Source: Thermococcus sp.
Lineage (GTDB): Archaea > Methanobacteriota_B > Thermococci > Thermococcales > Thermococcaceae
DNA length: 64,000 nucleotides
Direction: 5' to 3'
Assembly: GCA_027075325.1 (NCBI GenBank)
Contig: JALTBN010000043.1
Coordinates: forward strand, 140,542 to 204,541
The notes beneath the pieces are model-generated. The model saw nothing but the letters and a program-made list of their open reading frames with translations, searched no databases and was not told the DNA's origin. Shown here in pieces: positions 51,908 through 62,242 of this stretch (positions are counted from its first letter, which is position 1; every line of letters begins with the position of its first letter). A program made the translations under genes and the position numbers.

Positions 51908-52890
51908 TGAGGTTCATGCGCTTTGGTCCCTCAATACTCTTTCTGAGGACACCCCACCCAGAGGCAGTTGAAGAGGGGATAAAAAGCATTTTCAAAGTCG
52001 AGCCCAGCCCCACTGATGATGCGATAAAAGAGAGCCAGGAATTTGAAACGGTACTATTTGTGACTGATGAATGGCGGAAGGAGACAATCCCGCCCGACAG
52101 AGGCTTTCTTATAAGAAACTCCGCGCGGGCAGTCCTGGCAGATCTGATAAACAACCACATCCCCATGGAGAAAGTCCATGTTGAGAGTGCGATAGTCTTC
52201 CTGAGAGTTCCCCAAAAGATCGACGAAGCCCTTAATCTGCTCGCCACCGAGTTCAAAGGCGAGATAATGTCCCTCAGAGATGCCCTCGATGAGGGGGAAG
52301 TTCATGACACAATCATAGCAGTCACAAAAAGCAGACTCTCAGGCCCATTAGGGCCGGAAGAAGTTGAAGGAGCACTGCTGGTTAGGGAACCATTCCTCAA
52401 CGTTTACCGGCGTCTGAACATAGCCGCTCCACTTTTGCTCCTCAAATTGATGCCTGAATGGAAGGAGATTACGATTAAGGTATACGACACTGAAAAGCGA
52501 TACGACGAGAACATCGAGAGGCTGATGCTTGTGGTGGAGGACCTCGACCTAGGCTTCGTCGTCGGTGAAGGCTGGGACTGGGATTATCCAAGGCCCTTCA
52601 TGCGCGTCCCTGTCTACAAGCTCAAGCTCCTAACGTGGGAAGACCCCCTTAGAGTAAAGCTCTTCCTAAAGGGACTCGAGTACAGAGGCTATAACAGGTT
52701 CTGCGATATAGACGTCTTCGTCGAGGGCAAGAAGATAGATTGGGTCAAGCTGGGGAAGTTTAACTCCAAGTTCGAGCTGGCAAAGGCCGCCAGGGAAGAG
52801 CTGGAGGAGCACCTGAGCGAAGACGTGAAAAGGAGACTGCGTGATATAGAGGAGAAGCTTTTAAATGAAACCCTGGAAGGGAAAAGCTAA
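51907..52890 (+). CDS. Conserved hypothetical protein, no recognised domain
   Basis: A 327-residue soluble alpha/beta protein starting MRFMRFGPSILFLRTPHPE. It has a D-W-D-Y-P-R-P-F-M-R-V-P segment near residue 225 and a charged helical C-terminus. Translation is coupled to the phosphoesterase by a one-base stop/start overlap, with GGAGGGG upstream. The 3' end overlaps the convergent methyltransferase by four bases. The tie to the phosphoesterase is the only clue to function. Confidence 0.6.
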   Translation: MRFMRFGPSILFLRTPHPEAVEEGIKSIFKVEPSPTDDAIKESQEFETVLFVTDEWRKETIPPDRGFLIRNSARAVLADLINNHIPMEKVHVESAIVFLRVPQKIDEALNLLATEFKGEIMSLRDALDEGEVHDTIIAVTKSRLSGPLGPEEVEGALLVREPFLNVYRRLNIAAPLLLLKLMPEWKEITIKVYDTEKRYDENIERLMLVVEDLDLGFVVGEGWDWDYPRPFMRVPVYKLKLLTWEDPLRVKLFLKGLEYRGYNRFCDIDVFVEGKKIDWVKLGKFNSKFELAKAAREELEEHLSEDVKRRLRDIEEKLLNETLEGKS

Positions 52891-53816
52891 GTCCTCCTGA
52901 GCTTAGCCACGAAGAAGCCGCTCGTCCCGTGCCTGTCAGGGTAGAAGCGCCTCGCCTTTGCTATTTCTTCGCTCAGCTCGATTCCGAAGGGCTTAGTCAG
53001 GGCAGGCTCTCCGTAGCGGAGGGGTAAAAGCTCAACGTCAAAGCTGTCGAGAACCCACTGGATCACGAACTCGTTCTCCTCCGGCTCAAGGGAGCAGGTA
53101 GAGTAAACGAGGGTTCCACCTTTCTTCAGGACGCTCAGCCCCTTCTCAAGGAGCTTCATCTGCAAACCCTGGCAGAACTTGACGTCGTCCATCGTGCGGC
53201 TGGCCTTCCTTTCGGGGTTCTTGTGGATGGTTCCAGAGCCGGTGCACGGCGCGTCGAGAAGGATTTTGTCGAACTCCACGCCGAGTTCATCGATGTGGAG
53301 CGATGAGCTGTGGATTAAAACCGTGTTCGTAACGCCGAGGCGGGAGAGGTTGAGCCGCGTCTCCTTCAGCCTCTCCTCGCCGACGTCGAAGGCGTAAATA
53401 ATGCCCTCGTTTTTCATGAGCTGAGCCATGTAGGAGGTTTTCCCTCCCGGGGCGGCCGCCATGTCCGCAACCCTCTCGCCGGGCTTTGGCTCCAGGGCCA
53501 CTGGCGGATACATCGAGCTCGCCTCCTGAATATAGAGGAGGCCACTTAGGTATTCCGGCGTAGAGGTTATTGAGAATGGCTCCCTCGTGAGGCAGAAGCC
53601 TTCCCTCGCCCAGGGAACGCGCTTGAACTGAAATCCCTTCCCGTTGAGGAGCTTGGTGAGCCTTGGAATCTCAATGCGGAGAGTGTTAACGCGGAAGCAC
53701 CTTGGAATGGGCTTTTCCATCGCCTCAGCTATCGCCAGTGCCCTCTCACCCCAGAGCTGGTAATAGCGCTCCGCGAATGTTTTGGAGTAGCCGATGCTGA
53801 AGAGTCTTTCGAGCAT
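52887..53816 (-). CDS. RNA (cytosine-C5)-methyltransferase of the NOL1/NOP2/Sun family
   Basis: A 309-residue m5C methyltransferase. SAM motif I M-A-A-A-P-G-G-K-T near residues 118-126, motif IV L-D-A-P-C-T-G-S-G with the release Cys near 190, and motif VI S-T-C-S-L-E-P-E-E-N-E with the catalytic Cys near 240. The size and missing PUA domain match archaeal tRNA m5C enzymes related to Trm4 of Pyrococcus/Methanocaldococcus. The substrate (tRNA or rRNA) is not decided by sequence. Confidence 0.9.
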   Translation of the reverse strand: MLERLFSIGYSKTFAERYYQLWGERALAIAEAMEKPIPRCFRVNTLRIEIPRLTKLLNGKGFQFKRVPWAREGFCLTREPFSITSTPEYLSGLLYIQEASSMYPPVALEPKPGERVADMAAAPGGKTSYMAQLMKNEGIIYAFDVGEERLKETRLNLSRLGVTNTVLIHSSSLHIDELGVEFDKILLDAPCTGSGTIHKNPERKASRTMDDVKFCQGLQMKLLEKGLSVLKKGGTLVYSTCSLEPEENEFVIQWVLDSFDVELLPLRYGEPALTKPFGIELSEEIAKARRFYPDRHGTSGFFVAKLRRT

Positions 53817-53914
53817 AACAATCGGTGGAGCTGGTGGTTTAAAACACCTGCGCTTCGAAGTTCATGAGAAATTTTTTTAACGTCACTGTTGAGAAGTAAG
53901 GGGGAGGGATTGAA

Positions 53915-55651
53915 ATGAAGAAACTCCTCGCTTTGGTGCTGATAGGGCTCCTCGTCCTCGTGAGCGGATGCCTTGGCTCGACGCCGACGACATCATCCAC
54001 ACACAAATCCTCAACGACTTATTCTCCCCAGGGTCGTTCCAACATCACTCATTCCCAGGGCTTTCCGGAGAACGCTTCGAACGTTTCCTCATCTACACGG
54101 TTGGACTTCACCCCAGTTGAGGTAAACCTCTCCCCCAGGGTTCACCTTGAGATAGACCCACGCGCTGAACTCATCCAGATAATCTACTTTATCACCAATC
54201 CCAAGTGGTACCAGGAAAGGGTCAGTCCTTCCCTTGTGGGTGCCAACAGGTACAATTATCATTACATTAGGGACGTCTCTGAATACTTTGGAAACTACAC
54301 AAACGCCACCGCGGTCAGGATGGTCCCGATGATGGTTCAGCAGGGCATTGCCTACGATGCCGTTCCAGAGTTCGCCCTTCACCTGAATCCCGTCAACTTC
54401 TCAAAGGAGGTGAACTGGAGCGACATGCTCAAATATAGACCCTGGCTCAACGTCACCCTGCTCGACGAGTTCGCGGAGGCGGTTGCCCAGTTCGCCAACG
54501 AGACCGACTTCTGGAAGTTCTACAACGAGCACAGGGCGTTCTACAACGAAACCCTCAGCAAGTTCAAGGAGGGGAACGGCGAAACAATACTCAACGTGAC
54601 CCGGTTTGAGGAGAGCTTCTTCGGTGAGAACGCCTCCTCCTGGACGATTGTTCCCCTTACATTAATGTCCAGACACGGATATGGTATCCACATGAATAGA
54701 AACGGGAGCAAGTACATCTATGCATTTCTCGGATTTAGCTATGTCAAGGACGGTATTCCAATAGTCGGCATCTCTGGAACCGGGGTAACTTTCCTCGTGC
54801 ACGAGTTCGCCCACAGCTTCGTGAACCCGGCGGTGGACGAGTATTACGGCCTCTTCCAGCCCTATGAGTCGCTTTACGACCCAGTCAGGGAAAAACTCAG
54901 CATGATGGCGTACAACAACTTCAAAACAATGCTCTACGAAACCTTCGTCAGGGCCGTCGAGGCCTACTACCTCAACGTCACGGGTAACCAGGAAGAGGCC
55001 AAAAGAAAGCTCGGAATGTACAGCGTGCCCTTCTACTTCATCAAGGACGCCTACAACGCCTACGTCAACGACTACATGAAGCACAGGGACGTTTACAGGA
55101 ACTACACAGATTTCATGCCAGAGCTTGCGAAGGTTGTTGGGGAGGTTTACAACGAGACCAACGGGGGAAAGGAAGTTGAACCCCCGATGACGGTTTACGA
55201 CTTCATCAAACGGGCCAACTCAACGGGCGCAACTGTGGCGTACAGTCCCGAGGGCTACTCGCGCAGGGTCGCTGAGAACGAGTATCACTGGCTTTTGAGC
55301 CTTGGCATCAACGCAACTCTGAAACCCGTCTCAAACCTCACCGAGAAGGAACTCAGGGGCAATCTGATGCTGGTTCTCTATTCCAACAGCTCCCCCCTCA
55401 AAGAACTCAACAAGAACGCTCTCGTCACGGTAAACGGGAGCAGGTTCTACAGCAGACCAAGCGGGGAAATTTACACCAGTGAGCTGGAGGTCTTTGAGGT
55501 CTTCAGGAATCCATGGAACAGGAGTTCAGTGGTTTACTTGGCAGTTGGAAGAGGTAGATGGATCTTCTACAGGGGATACTTCCCCCGCGGATACTACATG
55601 ACATACGCGATTGTCCCTGGTTGGGGTGGTGCTGCCTTCGAGTGGGCCTGA
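53915..55651 (+). CDS. DUF4932-like lipoprotein with HExxH metallopeptidase motif
   Basis: A 578-residue secreted lipoprotein: lipobox L-V-S-G-C near residues 15-19, a Thr/Ser-rich linker to about 65, then a helical domain with H-E-F-A-H near residues 297-301 followed by S-F-V-N-P, and a Glu-rich E-T-F-V-R-A-V-E-A-Y helix near 345 that may provide the third zinc ligand. This layout is that of gluzincin-type peptidases in DUF4932. There are many N-glycosylation sequons. A GGGGAGGG site precedes the ATG. Probable cell-surface protease; substrate unknown. Confidence 0.8.
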   Translation: MKKLLALVLIGLLVLVSGCLGSTPTTSSTHKSSTTYSPQGRSNITHSQGFPENASNVSSSTRLDFTPVEVNLSPRVHLEIDPRAELIQIIYFITNPKWYQERVSPSLVGANRYNYHYIRDVSEYFGNYTNATAVRMVPMMVQQGIAYDAVPEFALHLNPVNFSKEVNWSDMLKYRPWLNVTLLDEFAEAVAQFANETDFWKFYNEHRAFYNETLSKFKEGNGETILNVTRFEESFFGENASSWTIVPLTLMSRHGYGIHMNRNGSKYIYAFLGFSYVKDGIPIVGISGTGVTFLVHEFAHSFVNPAVDEYYGLFQPYESLYDPVREKLSMMAYNNFKTMLYETFVRAVEAYYLNVTGNQEEAKRKLGMYSVPFYFIKDAYNAYVNDYMKHRDVYRNYTDFMPELAKVVGEVYNETNGGKEVEPPMTVYDFIKRANSTGATVAYSPEGYSRRVAENEYHWLLSLGINATLKPVSNLTEKELRGNLMLVLYSNSSPLKELNKNALVTVNGSRFYSRPSGEIYTSELEVFEVFRNPWNRSSVVYLAVGRGRWIFYRGYFPRGYYMTYAIVPGWGGAAFEWA

Positions 55652-56020
55652 GCGCAATTTTGAACCATTTTTCCCTTTTTCTCCAGTTTCATGTTCAACC
55701 TCACAGGGGTTCTTTAGCGGTTGGTGGGGCTTGAAGAGAAGAACTTTACGCTATCAGACGGCAAATTCGAATGGACAAGAAAAAGATTGTGTGTAATAGC
55801 GCCCAGCAAAGATCTTTTCGAGCATGTTCCGAATTGGTGGGTTTAAAAGATTCGCCGTTTGTGAAAGTCCCCTTTCACAGAAAGCCCAAGTTATGAAGAC
55901 CTACTTTCATAAACTGCCACTTTTATTAAAATTGACTTTCATAAACCACACCATATATGAAAATGGGCTTTCAGGGCAGGCCAGGTGTTAGAAGGAAAAC
56001 AAAGTGAAGGAGAAAAGCCC
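55652..56020. other. 369-base gap between convergent genes, no gene seen
   Basis: No credible reading frame. The first 200 bases show nothing except pyrimidine-rich runs after the lipoprotein stop. From 55840 there is a TATA-like GTTTAAAAG, and from 55861 a cluster of inverted repeats described separately. Confidence 0.5.
55861..55973. repeat. Three related inverted repeats of the form TGAAAG-N4/5-CTTTCA
   Basis: IR1 GTGAAAG-TCCC-CTTTCAC (55861-55878, perfect). IR2 TTATGAA-GACCTACT-TTCATAA (55891-55912). IR3 TGAAA-ATGGG-CTTTCA (55958-55973). An extra half-site CTTTCATAAAC is at 55936-55946, matching the right arm of IR2. All lie between two convergent genes, where promoter operators are not expected. 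Confidence 0.55.
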
Positions 56021-56968
<948 letters not shown>

Positions 56969-57210
56969 GTGCATCACCGTCTAAAGCTGGCGCCGGATTT
57001 TAATAACCCTTTCGTCGGCCGCGTGGCCCGAACGGTGGAAAGTTTTGAGGCAAAGGCGGGATAATGTTTCCAAACGTAAGGGCAGTGTGGCAAGGTTCCC
57101 GGTTATGGTTTTGCACATCAGACCATCAAATCGGCACTTCCTGTCAGCGGTTCAAAAGTGGGGCAGAAATCATAATAAGGGTGGGGGCACCTTGAGATGC
57201 GGTGAAGATC

Positions 57211-57960
57211 ATGGACGATAAAATCCGCGTGACCCTTGTCAATTATACAAAAAGACCCCTTGAAACTGTCACATGGGCGGCCCTCATAAGCTACTGGGAC
57301 GGATGGGAGACAGGGGCCTTTGAGAAAATGAGGGGAAGCGACGTGGAGATGCACCTCCCGAGGGTCCTCGGCTACGGCCACGAGTCCATTCTGGAGCACG
57401 CGACACTCACCTTCGCGATAGAGGGCTGCTCTCGCGTCTGCTCGCACCAGCTTGTAAGGCACAGGCTCGCTAGCTATACCCAGCAGTCAATGCGTTACAT
57501 TAAGATAAACCCCCAGGATGTCGAGGAGACGTTTGTTATTCCTGAGAGCGTCAAAGAAAAGCCCGAACTCTACGAAAAGTGGAAAAAGCTCATGCGGGAG
57601 GCCATTGAACTCTACGAGGAAAGCTACAGCGCGGGGATTCACCAGGAGGACGCGCGCTTCATCCTGCCTCAGGCTGTGAGGACGAAGATCGTCATCACGA
57701 TGAACCTCCGCGAACTGAAGCACTTCCTCGGACTGAGGGCCTGCGAGAGGGCCCAGTGGGAGATAAGGGAGATAGCTTGGAAGATGCTCGAAGAGATAGC
57801 GAAGAACGATGACCTGCGGCCGATAATAAAGTGGGCCAAACTCGGGCCGCGTTGCATTCAGATCGGCTACTGCCCCGAGGGAGAGCTCATGCCGCCCGGA
57901 TGCTGGAAGAGGACGAGGGAGAAGTGGAAAGCTTTAGTCGGTTCTAAACCTGAGGTTTAA
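57211..57960 (+). CDS. thyX: FAD-dependent thymidylate synthase
   Basis: A 249-residue ThyX that methylates dUMP using methylene-tetrahydrofolate/archaeal analogue and NAD(P)H. The ThyX signature R-H-R-x2-S-x4-S-x-R is present as RHRLASYTQQSMR near residues 80-92, with the late R-A-C-E-R-A-Q-W-E-I-R helix. The ATG at 57211 follows GGTGAAGATC; the frame extends nine bases further. A TATA-like CATAATAAG lies near 57170. Confidence 0.95.
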   Translation: MDDKIRVTLVNYTKRPLETVTWAALISYWDGWETGAFEKMRGSDVEMHLPRVLGYGHESILEHATLTFAIEGCSRVCSHQLVRHRLASYTQQSMRYIKINPQDVEETFVIPESVKEKPELYEKWKKLMREAIELYEESYSAGIHQEDARFILPQAVRTKIVITMNLRELKHFLGLRACERAQWEIREIAWKMLEEIAKNDDLRPIIKWAKLGPRCIQIGYCPEGELMPPGCWKRTREKWKALVGSKPEV

Positions 57961-58006
57961 GAAACCCTTTTTTACGGCTTTTCTCTAGATGAAGCGGTGA
58001 GAGAAA

Positions 58007-58702
58007 GTGAAAACGAAAAGCTGGGAAGTTGAAGTTTCCGCTGACTGGGAGACGCTCAGAATAATCCTCAGCGACCCCAAAAAGACCCTGCCCTTCTTTC
58101 CTTACTTTGAGGAGCTGAGGGGTGAGGGGGTTCACTTTAAGGTGCCGAGGTTTATCTTCAACTTCGGCTACGAGTTCGAGTTTGACGTCGGCTTTGGTGA
58201 AGGGGAAGCGATATACACATTCAGGAGGGAGCGCGGTATTCTCACCGTTACCTTCAAGATGGTTGAAGGAAAGCTCAGGGTAACGGCCAGCTGGGCGGGC
58301 TTTGGAGAGGCCATAATGGGAAAGCCACTGGAGAACTTTGCCCGGGGAATAGCGACGGCAATCAAGGAGTTCTGCGCCTCGATGAAGTGCCCCGGTGTGA
58401 AGATTGAGGGTGAAAGTGGGGAAGTTGAGCACATCACACCCGAGACGGCGCCAGCGTTCCTCAAGAGGCTCGCCGTCGAGCTGGGAACGGATTTCGTCGT
58501 TGAGGGAAGGGCTGGGGACGGCACGTATCTATCTGCTGAAATCAGAGGCGGGAACTTGAGGCATCTTACCGTCAAAACTGGAATCTCAGAATCCGTTATC
58601 GATATCAATGTACCTGTGGTCGAACTTGATAGCGAGCCCTTCGAGGGTTTGCCCTTAGGTAAGAAATTCAAAATATGGACAAAAAAGCTCCAAACTATTT
58701 AG
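58007..58702 (+). CDS. DUF3211/START-like protein, uncharacterised
   Basis: A 231-residue protein starting at a GTG (58007) behind GCGGTGAG. The first 140 residues look like a SRPBCC/START-type pocket (VEVSADWETLRIILSDPKKTLPFFPYFEEL, then alternating strands and a final long helix FARGIATAIKEFCASM). The C-terminal 85 residues form a separate alpha/beta segment. Such pockets bind hydrophobic ligands. Function unknown; it follows thyX after 46 bases. Confidence 0.65.
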   Translation: MKTKSWEVEVSADWETLRIILSDPKKTLPFFPYFEELRGEGVHFKVPRFIFNFGYEFEFDVGFGEGEAIYTFRRERGILTVTFKMVEGKLRVTASWAGFGEAIMGKPLENFARGIATAIKEFCASMKCPGVKIEGESGEVEHITPETAPAFLKRLAVELGTDFVVEGRAGDGTYLSAEIRGGNLRHLTVKTGISESVIDINVPVVELDSEPFEGLPLGKKFKIWTKKLQTI

Positions 58703-58825
58703 TTGGGATTGTTCTTGTTATTTGTTCAAAACTTTTTGAAAGCATCTACCATACTTGACACATATTCAAAGTTTTTAGCGGAAAATTGATAAACTCCCCC
58801 TCAAATTTGGGTATGGTGGTCTGTG

Positions 58826-58921
58826 ATGGTGGAGGTACCTGATGTTGAACTCTTAATAAACTTGACAAACTTCGAGCTGATGTACGAAATGGTAAAGAAA
58901 AATGTGGGGGAGGATTTATAG
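58826..58921 (+). CDS. Possible 31-residue ORF
   Basis: MVEVPDVELLINLTNFELMY and 11 more residues, ending at TAG. A GGTGG lies upstream. It overlaps the 3' end of pheT by six bases. The composition is protein-like (acidic, amphipathic helix), but it is short, in an A/T-rich gap, and no family is recognised. It may be a remnant. Confidence 0.25.
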   Translation: MVEVPDVELLINLTNFELMYEMVKKNVGEDL

Positions 58922-60640
58922 GTAGGGCTCAGTGTAGAGAGGCCTGAGGAAGAGCTCAAAGGTCGCAACGGGCATTTCTATGCCCCAGTTCTCTAACACT
59001 GCCGGGTGTATCTCCCCTATGACTCCTATTGCCTTCCCTTCAACGATTATTTTCCCAGCCCTTCCTGGGATGAAGCTCGGGTGCTCGACCTCTTCCAGCT
59101 CGTATGAGAAGCCCAGGTGGTGTATGACCGAATCGAGTATCTCCTTGGCCTCCGTGAAGGTCACGCGCGGGTGGGCCAAAGCTACCGCCAGCTTGCTCTC
59201 GCTTACCGTCTTCGCCTCCCTGCTCTCGTCGATCAGCGTCGCTTTTCCGACCTCGAAGAGCCTCTGGGGGTACTCCTCGTGGGTGTTCTGGCTCAGGAAG
59301 TCGAGCAGACTCGGTATGAGCCAGACCCTGAGGGCGGACCACTTGGGGCTTATCGGGTTCTCTATCTCGACCAGTTCGGCCGGCGGGTGGTTGAAGTAGG
59401 CCCTGCACTCCTCAGGCTTCTCTCCGCAGGAGAGGTTCATCTTTGAGTACTGAGCTTCCATGTTGGTGAGGTTGAAGGTCATGACCTCCTGGAGGCCGTA
59501 GCCGACCATGAGCTCCCTCAAAGCATCCTCGAACTCGACGAACTTATCACCTCTACCCTGGACCGCTAACTTAGGCTCCTCCGGCTCGATCTCGTTGTAG
59601 CCGTAGGCTATGAGCACATCTTCAAGCACGTCGCGGGCGTGCATTATGTCGTCGCGGAATGCCGGATAGAGGAGTTTCGCCTTACCGTCCTCAAGCTCCA
59701 CCCCGTACATCATCCTCTCGAGGAGGTCTTTGATCTCCTCGTCGCTCAGCTCGACACCGGTGAGGTTCTTTATGTAGTCCAGCTCAACCTCGAAGGTTTT
59801 AGGCGTCAGGTCAGGGGTCTCGACCTCGAAGTCCGGGTAGACCACCCTGACACTCTTTATCCTGCCGCCGCGCTCCGCCAGGGCGGTAACGACAACGTTC
59901 AAAGCCAGCATAATCTTGTTCAGGTCCCAGCCGGTTACGTCAACGAAGACGTTCCTCGTCTCGGTCGTCACCCTCCCGGTTATCTCGGAGTTGATGATCG
60001 GCGGCATCGAGAGGACTTTACCCTCTGAATCGACGAGGAGGGGATAATACGGCTTGTCCCTTATCAGGTGCCCGTACTCCCTGCCCTTCTCGTGCTTTTC
60101 GAGGATTTCCTCCAGGGTCAGCTCTTCGGTGAAGCCGAGGGGGATGAACTTCTCGGTCTTCTCTGCCGCGCGGTAGTAGATCGGCGGCTTTACCCTGTCG
60201 AAGTCAAAGATGCCAATCGCTACCTCCCGTCTCCTCCTGCCGAAGGTCAGGGCAACCTTCTCCTGGAGGTTTATCATCTGTTTGAGGGCCTCCTCGTCGA
60301 GGTGGAGACCCTCGACTATGGCATAGACACCGTAGGGACGGATATCCTTCAGCTTCTCGTCAACGTAAACTACAACATCGCTCCCCTCGATCTCGTACTT
60401 CGGCAGGCCCCTCTTCATCCCGAGCGCCCACTTGATCTGCCTCGCTATCCCCTCGGCGCTCCAGAGGTCGGGCCTGTTGGTATCCTTAGAGTCGGCCTTG
60501 AAGTAGATTTCACCGTTCTCCTCCCAGACGTCGTCCATTTCGCACTTGGCGTATAGGAAGAGGTCCTCCCACTCCTCAACGGTGAAGCTCTTCCCGATGA
60601 GCCTCTCAAGGTCGGACTTTGAAACGTCGAACTTCGGCAT
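58916..60640 (-). CDS. pheT: Phenylalanyl-tRNA synthetase beta subunit
   Basis: A 574-residue archaeal-type PheT (shorter than bacterial, without the N-terminal EMAP-like tRNA domain). B3/B4 editing domain near residues 85-270 (PYGVYAIVEGL, RRRREVAIGI), B5 domain (RMMYGVELEDGKA...YPAFRDDIMHARDVLEDVLIAYGYN) and the catalytic-like core with FNLTNMEAQYSKM. It forms the (alpha-beta)2 enzyme with PheS, whose gene ends nine bases upstream. GAGGTGATATC precedes the ATG. Confidence 0.96.
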   Translation of the reverse strand: MPKFDVSKSDLERLIGKSFTVEEWEDLFLYAKCEMDDVWEENGEIYFKADSKDTNRPDLWSAEGIARQIKWALGMKRGLPKYEIEGSDVVVYVDEKLKDIRPYGVYAIVEGLHLDEEALKQMINLQEKVALTFGRRRREVAIGIFDFDRVKPPIYYRAAEKTEKFIPLGFTEELTLEEILEKHEKGREYGHLIRDKPYYPLLVDSEGKVLSMPPIINSEITGRVTTETRNVFVDVTGWDLNKIMLALNVVVTALAERGGRIKSVRVVYPDFEVETPDLTPKTFEVELDYIKNLTGVELSDEEIKDLLERMMYGVELEDGKAKLLYPAFRDDIMHARDVLEDVLIAYGYNEIEPEEPKLAVQGRGDKFVEFEDALRELMVGYGLQEVMTFNLTNMEAQYSKMNLSCGEKPEECRAYFNHPPAELVEIENPISPKWSALRVWLIPSLLDFLSQNTHEEYPQRLFEVGKATLIDESREAKTVSESKLAVALAHPRVTFTEAKEILDSVIHHLGFSYELEEVEHPSFIPGRAGKIIVEGKAIGVIGEIHPAVLENWGIEMPVATFELFLRPLYTEPYL

Positions 60641-60649
60641 GATATCACC

Positions 60650-62152
60650 TCACCACACCAGCCTCACTTCCCTGAGCCACCTCAAGTCATAGCTAAATAG
60701 GTAGCGGATGTCGTCTATCCCGAGCTTGAACATCGCCAGCCTGTCGATGCCTATACCCCACGCTATTACCGGAACGTCAATGCCAAGGGCCTTCGTCATC
60801 TCCTCGCGGAATATTCCGGCCCCACCGAACTCGACCCATCCGAGCTCCGGGTGGTAGGCGCTCATCTGGACGCTCGGCTCAGTGAACGGGTAGTAATCGG
60901 GCAGGAACTTGACCTTTTTGGCACCGGCTATGTCCAGGGCGAAGCGCTTGAGTATCCCGAGGAGGTGCCTGAAGGTTAAATCCTCACCGACGACGAAGCC
61001 GTCTATCTGGTTGAACTCTATGAGGTGCGTCCTGTCGAGGACGTCCGGCCTGAAAACGCGCTGGATGGTGAAGTACTTGCCGGGTATCTCAACTTCCCTG
61101 GCGAGCTGCCTCGCATCGAGGGCCGTTCCGTGTGCCCTTGGCATCAGGAGCATGGCCCTCTCAGGCGACCAGACGTAGCCCCAGCCGCGGGAGCCTGCCA
61201 AACCCTTCTCGTGGGCCGTTTTGACCCTCTCGACAAGCTCCCCTTCCGGCAGGTGGCCGCTCTTCGGGTACTTGAGCTGGTAGGTGTCAGTCCACTCCCT
61301 CGCCGGATGATTCTGCGGCTGGAAAAGGGCATCGAAGTTCCAGAACTGGGTCTCTATCATGCTCTCCGAAGTCATCTCGATGAAGCCCATCTCGATGAGC
61401 CTTCTCCTTATCTTGTCCAGGAAAGCACGGTAGGGCTGCTTCTTGCCGGGGTAGACTCTCCTGACGGGGGCTTTGATGTCAAAGCGCCTGAACTCGACCT
61501 CGCGCCACTTCCCCGACTTTATGAGCTCAGGGGTGAGGACTGATACCTGCTCCCTCAGCTCGATGCCCTTCTTCACGAGCTCCTCTCCGGCGGGGGTTAT
61601 CTCAACCGTCCTCTCGGTGACGGTGTCCTCCTCTGCTATCTTCCTCCTCTTGAGCTCCTTTATGGGGACGAGCTTCCCAATCTCGCTCAGGGGGACGGTT
61701 TCCTTCTCGGCCAAAAGTTTCAAGGCCCTGTCTATCGACCTCTCCATGGCTTCGAGGCCCTTTTCCGTTATCTCAAGGACGAGCTTTCCGTCCTCCTTCC
61801 TAACGCTCGCCCAGCCCTCCTTTCTGAGAAGACCAACGATGGGCTTGAGTTCATCCTCGCTGAGAACTCCAGAAAGGTCGTCGAGGGTAGCCTTCCCTTT
61901 CTCCCTTAAAATCTCCAAGGCCCTCCACTCGGGGAGACCTATTTCCGCGTACCTCCTCCCGGTTTCGGTGAGCTTAACGACCTTCTCACTCTTCTCGTGG
62001 AGCTTCGCAAGCCCCTTGGCCTGCAGACCGAGAACGGAGCGCATAACCGCGACCTGGTTGAGGCCGGTTTTTTTAACGAGTTCCTCGAATTTGAGCTTTT
62101 TGCCCTCGCCGAGCTTTATGAGCGTGAGCTTCTCCTGGTAGCTTAGCTCCAT
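60650..62152 (-). CDS. pheS: Phenylalanyl-tRNA synthetase alpha subunit
   Basis: A 500-residue archaeal/eukaryotic-type PheS. Residues 1-210 are three winged-helix modules that bind tRNA. The class II core follows with motif 1 ([21 protein letters not shown]), motif 2 around [21 protein letters not shown] and motif 3 G-I-G-I-D-R-L-A-M near 470. It charges tRNA-Phe together with PheT. The gene pair is an operon. Confidence 0.96.
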   Translation of the reverse strand: MELSYQEKLTLIKLGEGKKLKFEELVKKTGLNQVAVMRSVLGLQAKGLAKLHEKSEKVVKLTETGRRYAEIGLPEWRALEILREKGKATLDDLSGVLSEDELKPIVGLLRKEGWASVRKEDGKLVLEITEKGLEAMERSIDRALKLLAEKETVPLSEIGKLVPIKELKRRKIAEEDTVTERTVEITPAGEELVKKGIELREQVSVLTPELIKSGKWREVEFRRFDIKAPVRRVYPGKKQPYRAFLDKIRRRLIEMGFIEMTSESMIETQFWNFDALFQPQNHPAREWTDTYQLKYPKSGHLPEGELVERVKTAHEKGLAGSRGWGYVWSPERAMLLMPRAHGTALDARQLAREVEIPGKYFTIQRVFRPDVLDRTHLIEFNQIDGFVVGEDLTFRHLLGILKRFALDIAGAKKVKFLPDYYPFTEPSVQMSAYHPELGWVEFGGAGIFREEMTKALGIDVPVIAWGIGIDRLAMFKLGIDDIRYLFSYDLRWLREVRLVW

Positions 62153-62242
62153 AATGCCACCTCCCGGTAGGGGTGTGCGGGAGAACTTAAGAGAATTGCG
62201 GTGCTGGAAAACCGTGGAAAAAAGAAGGAGTAAAGGTGATGT

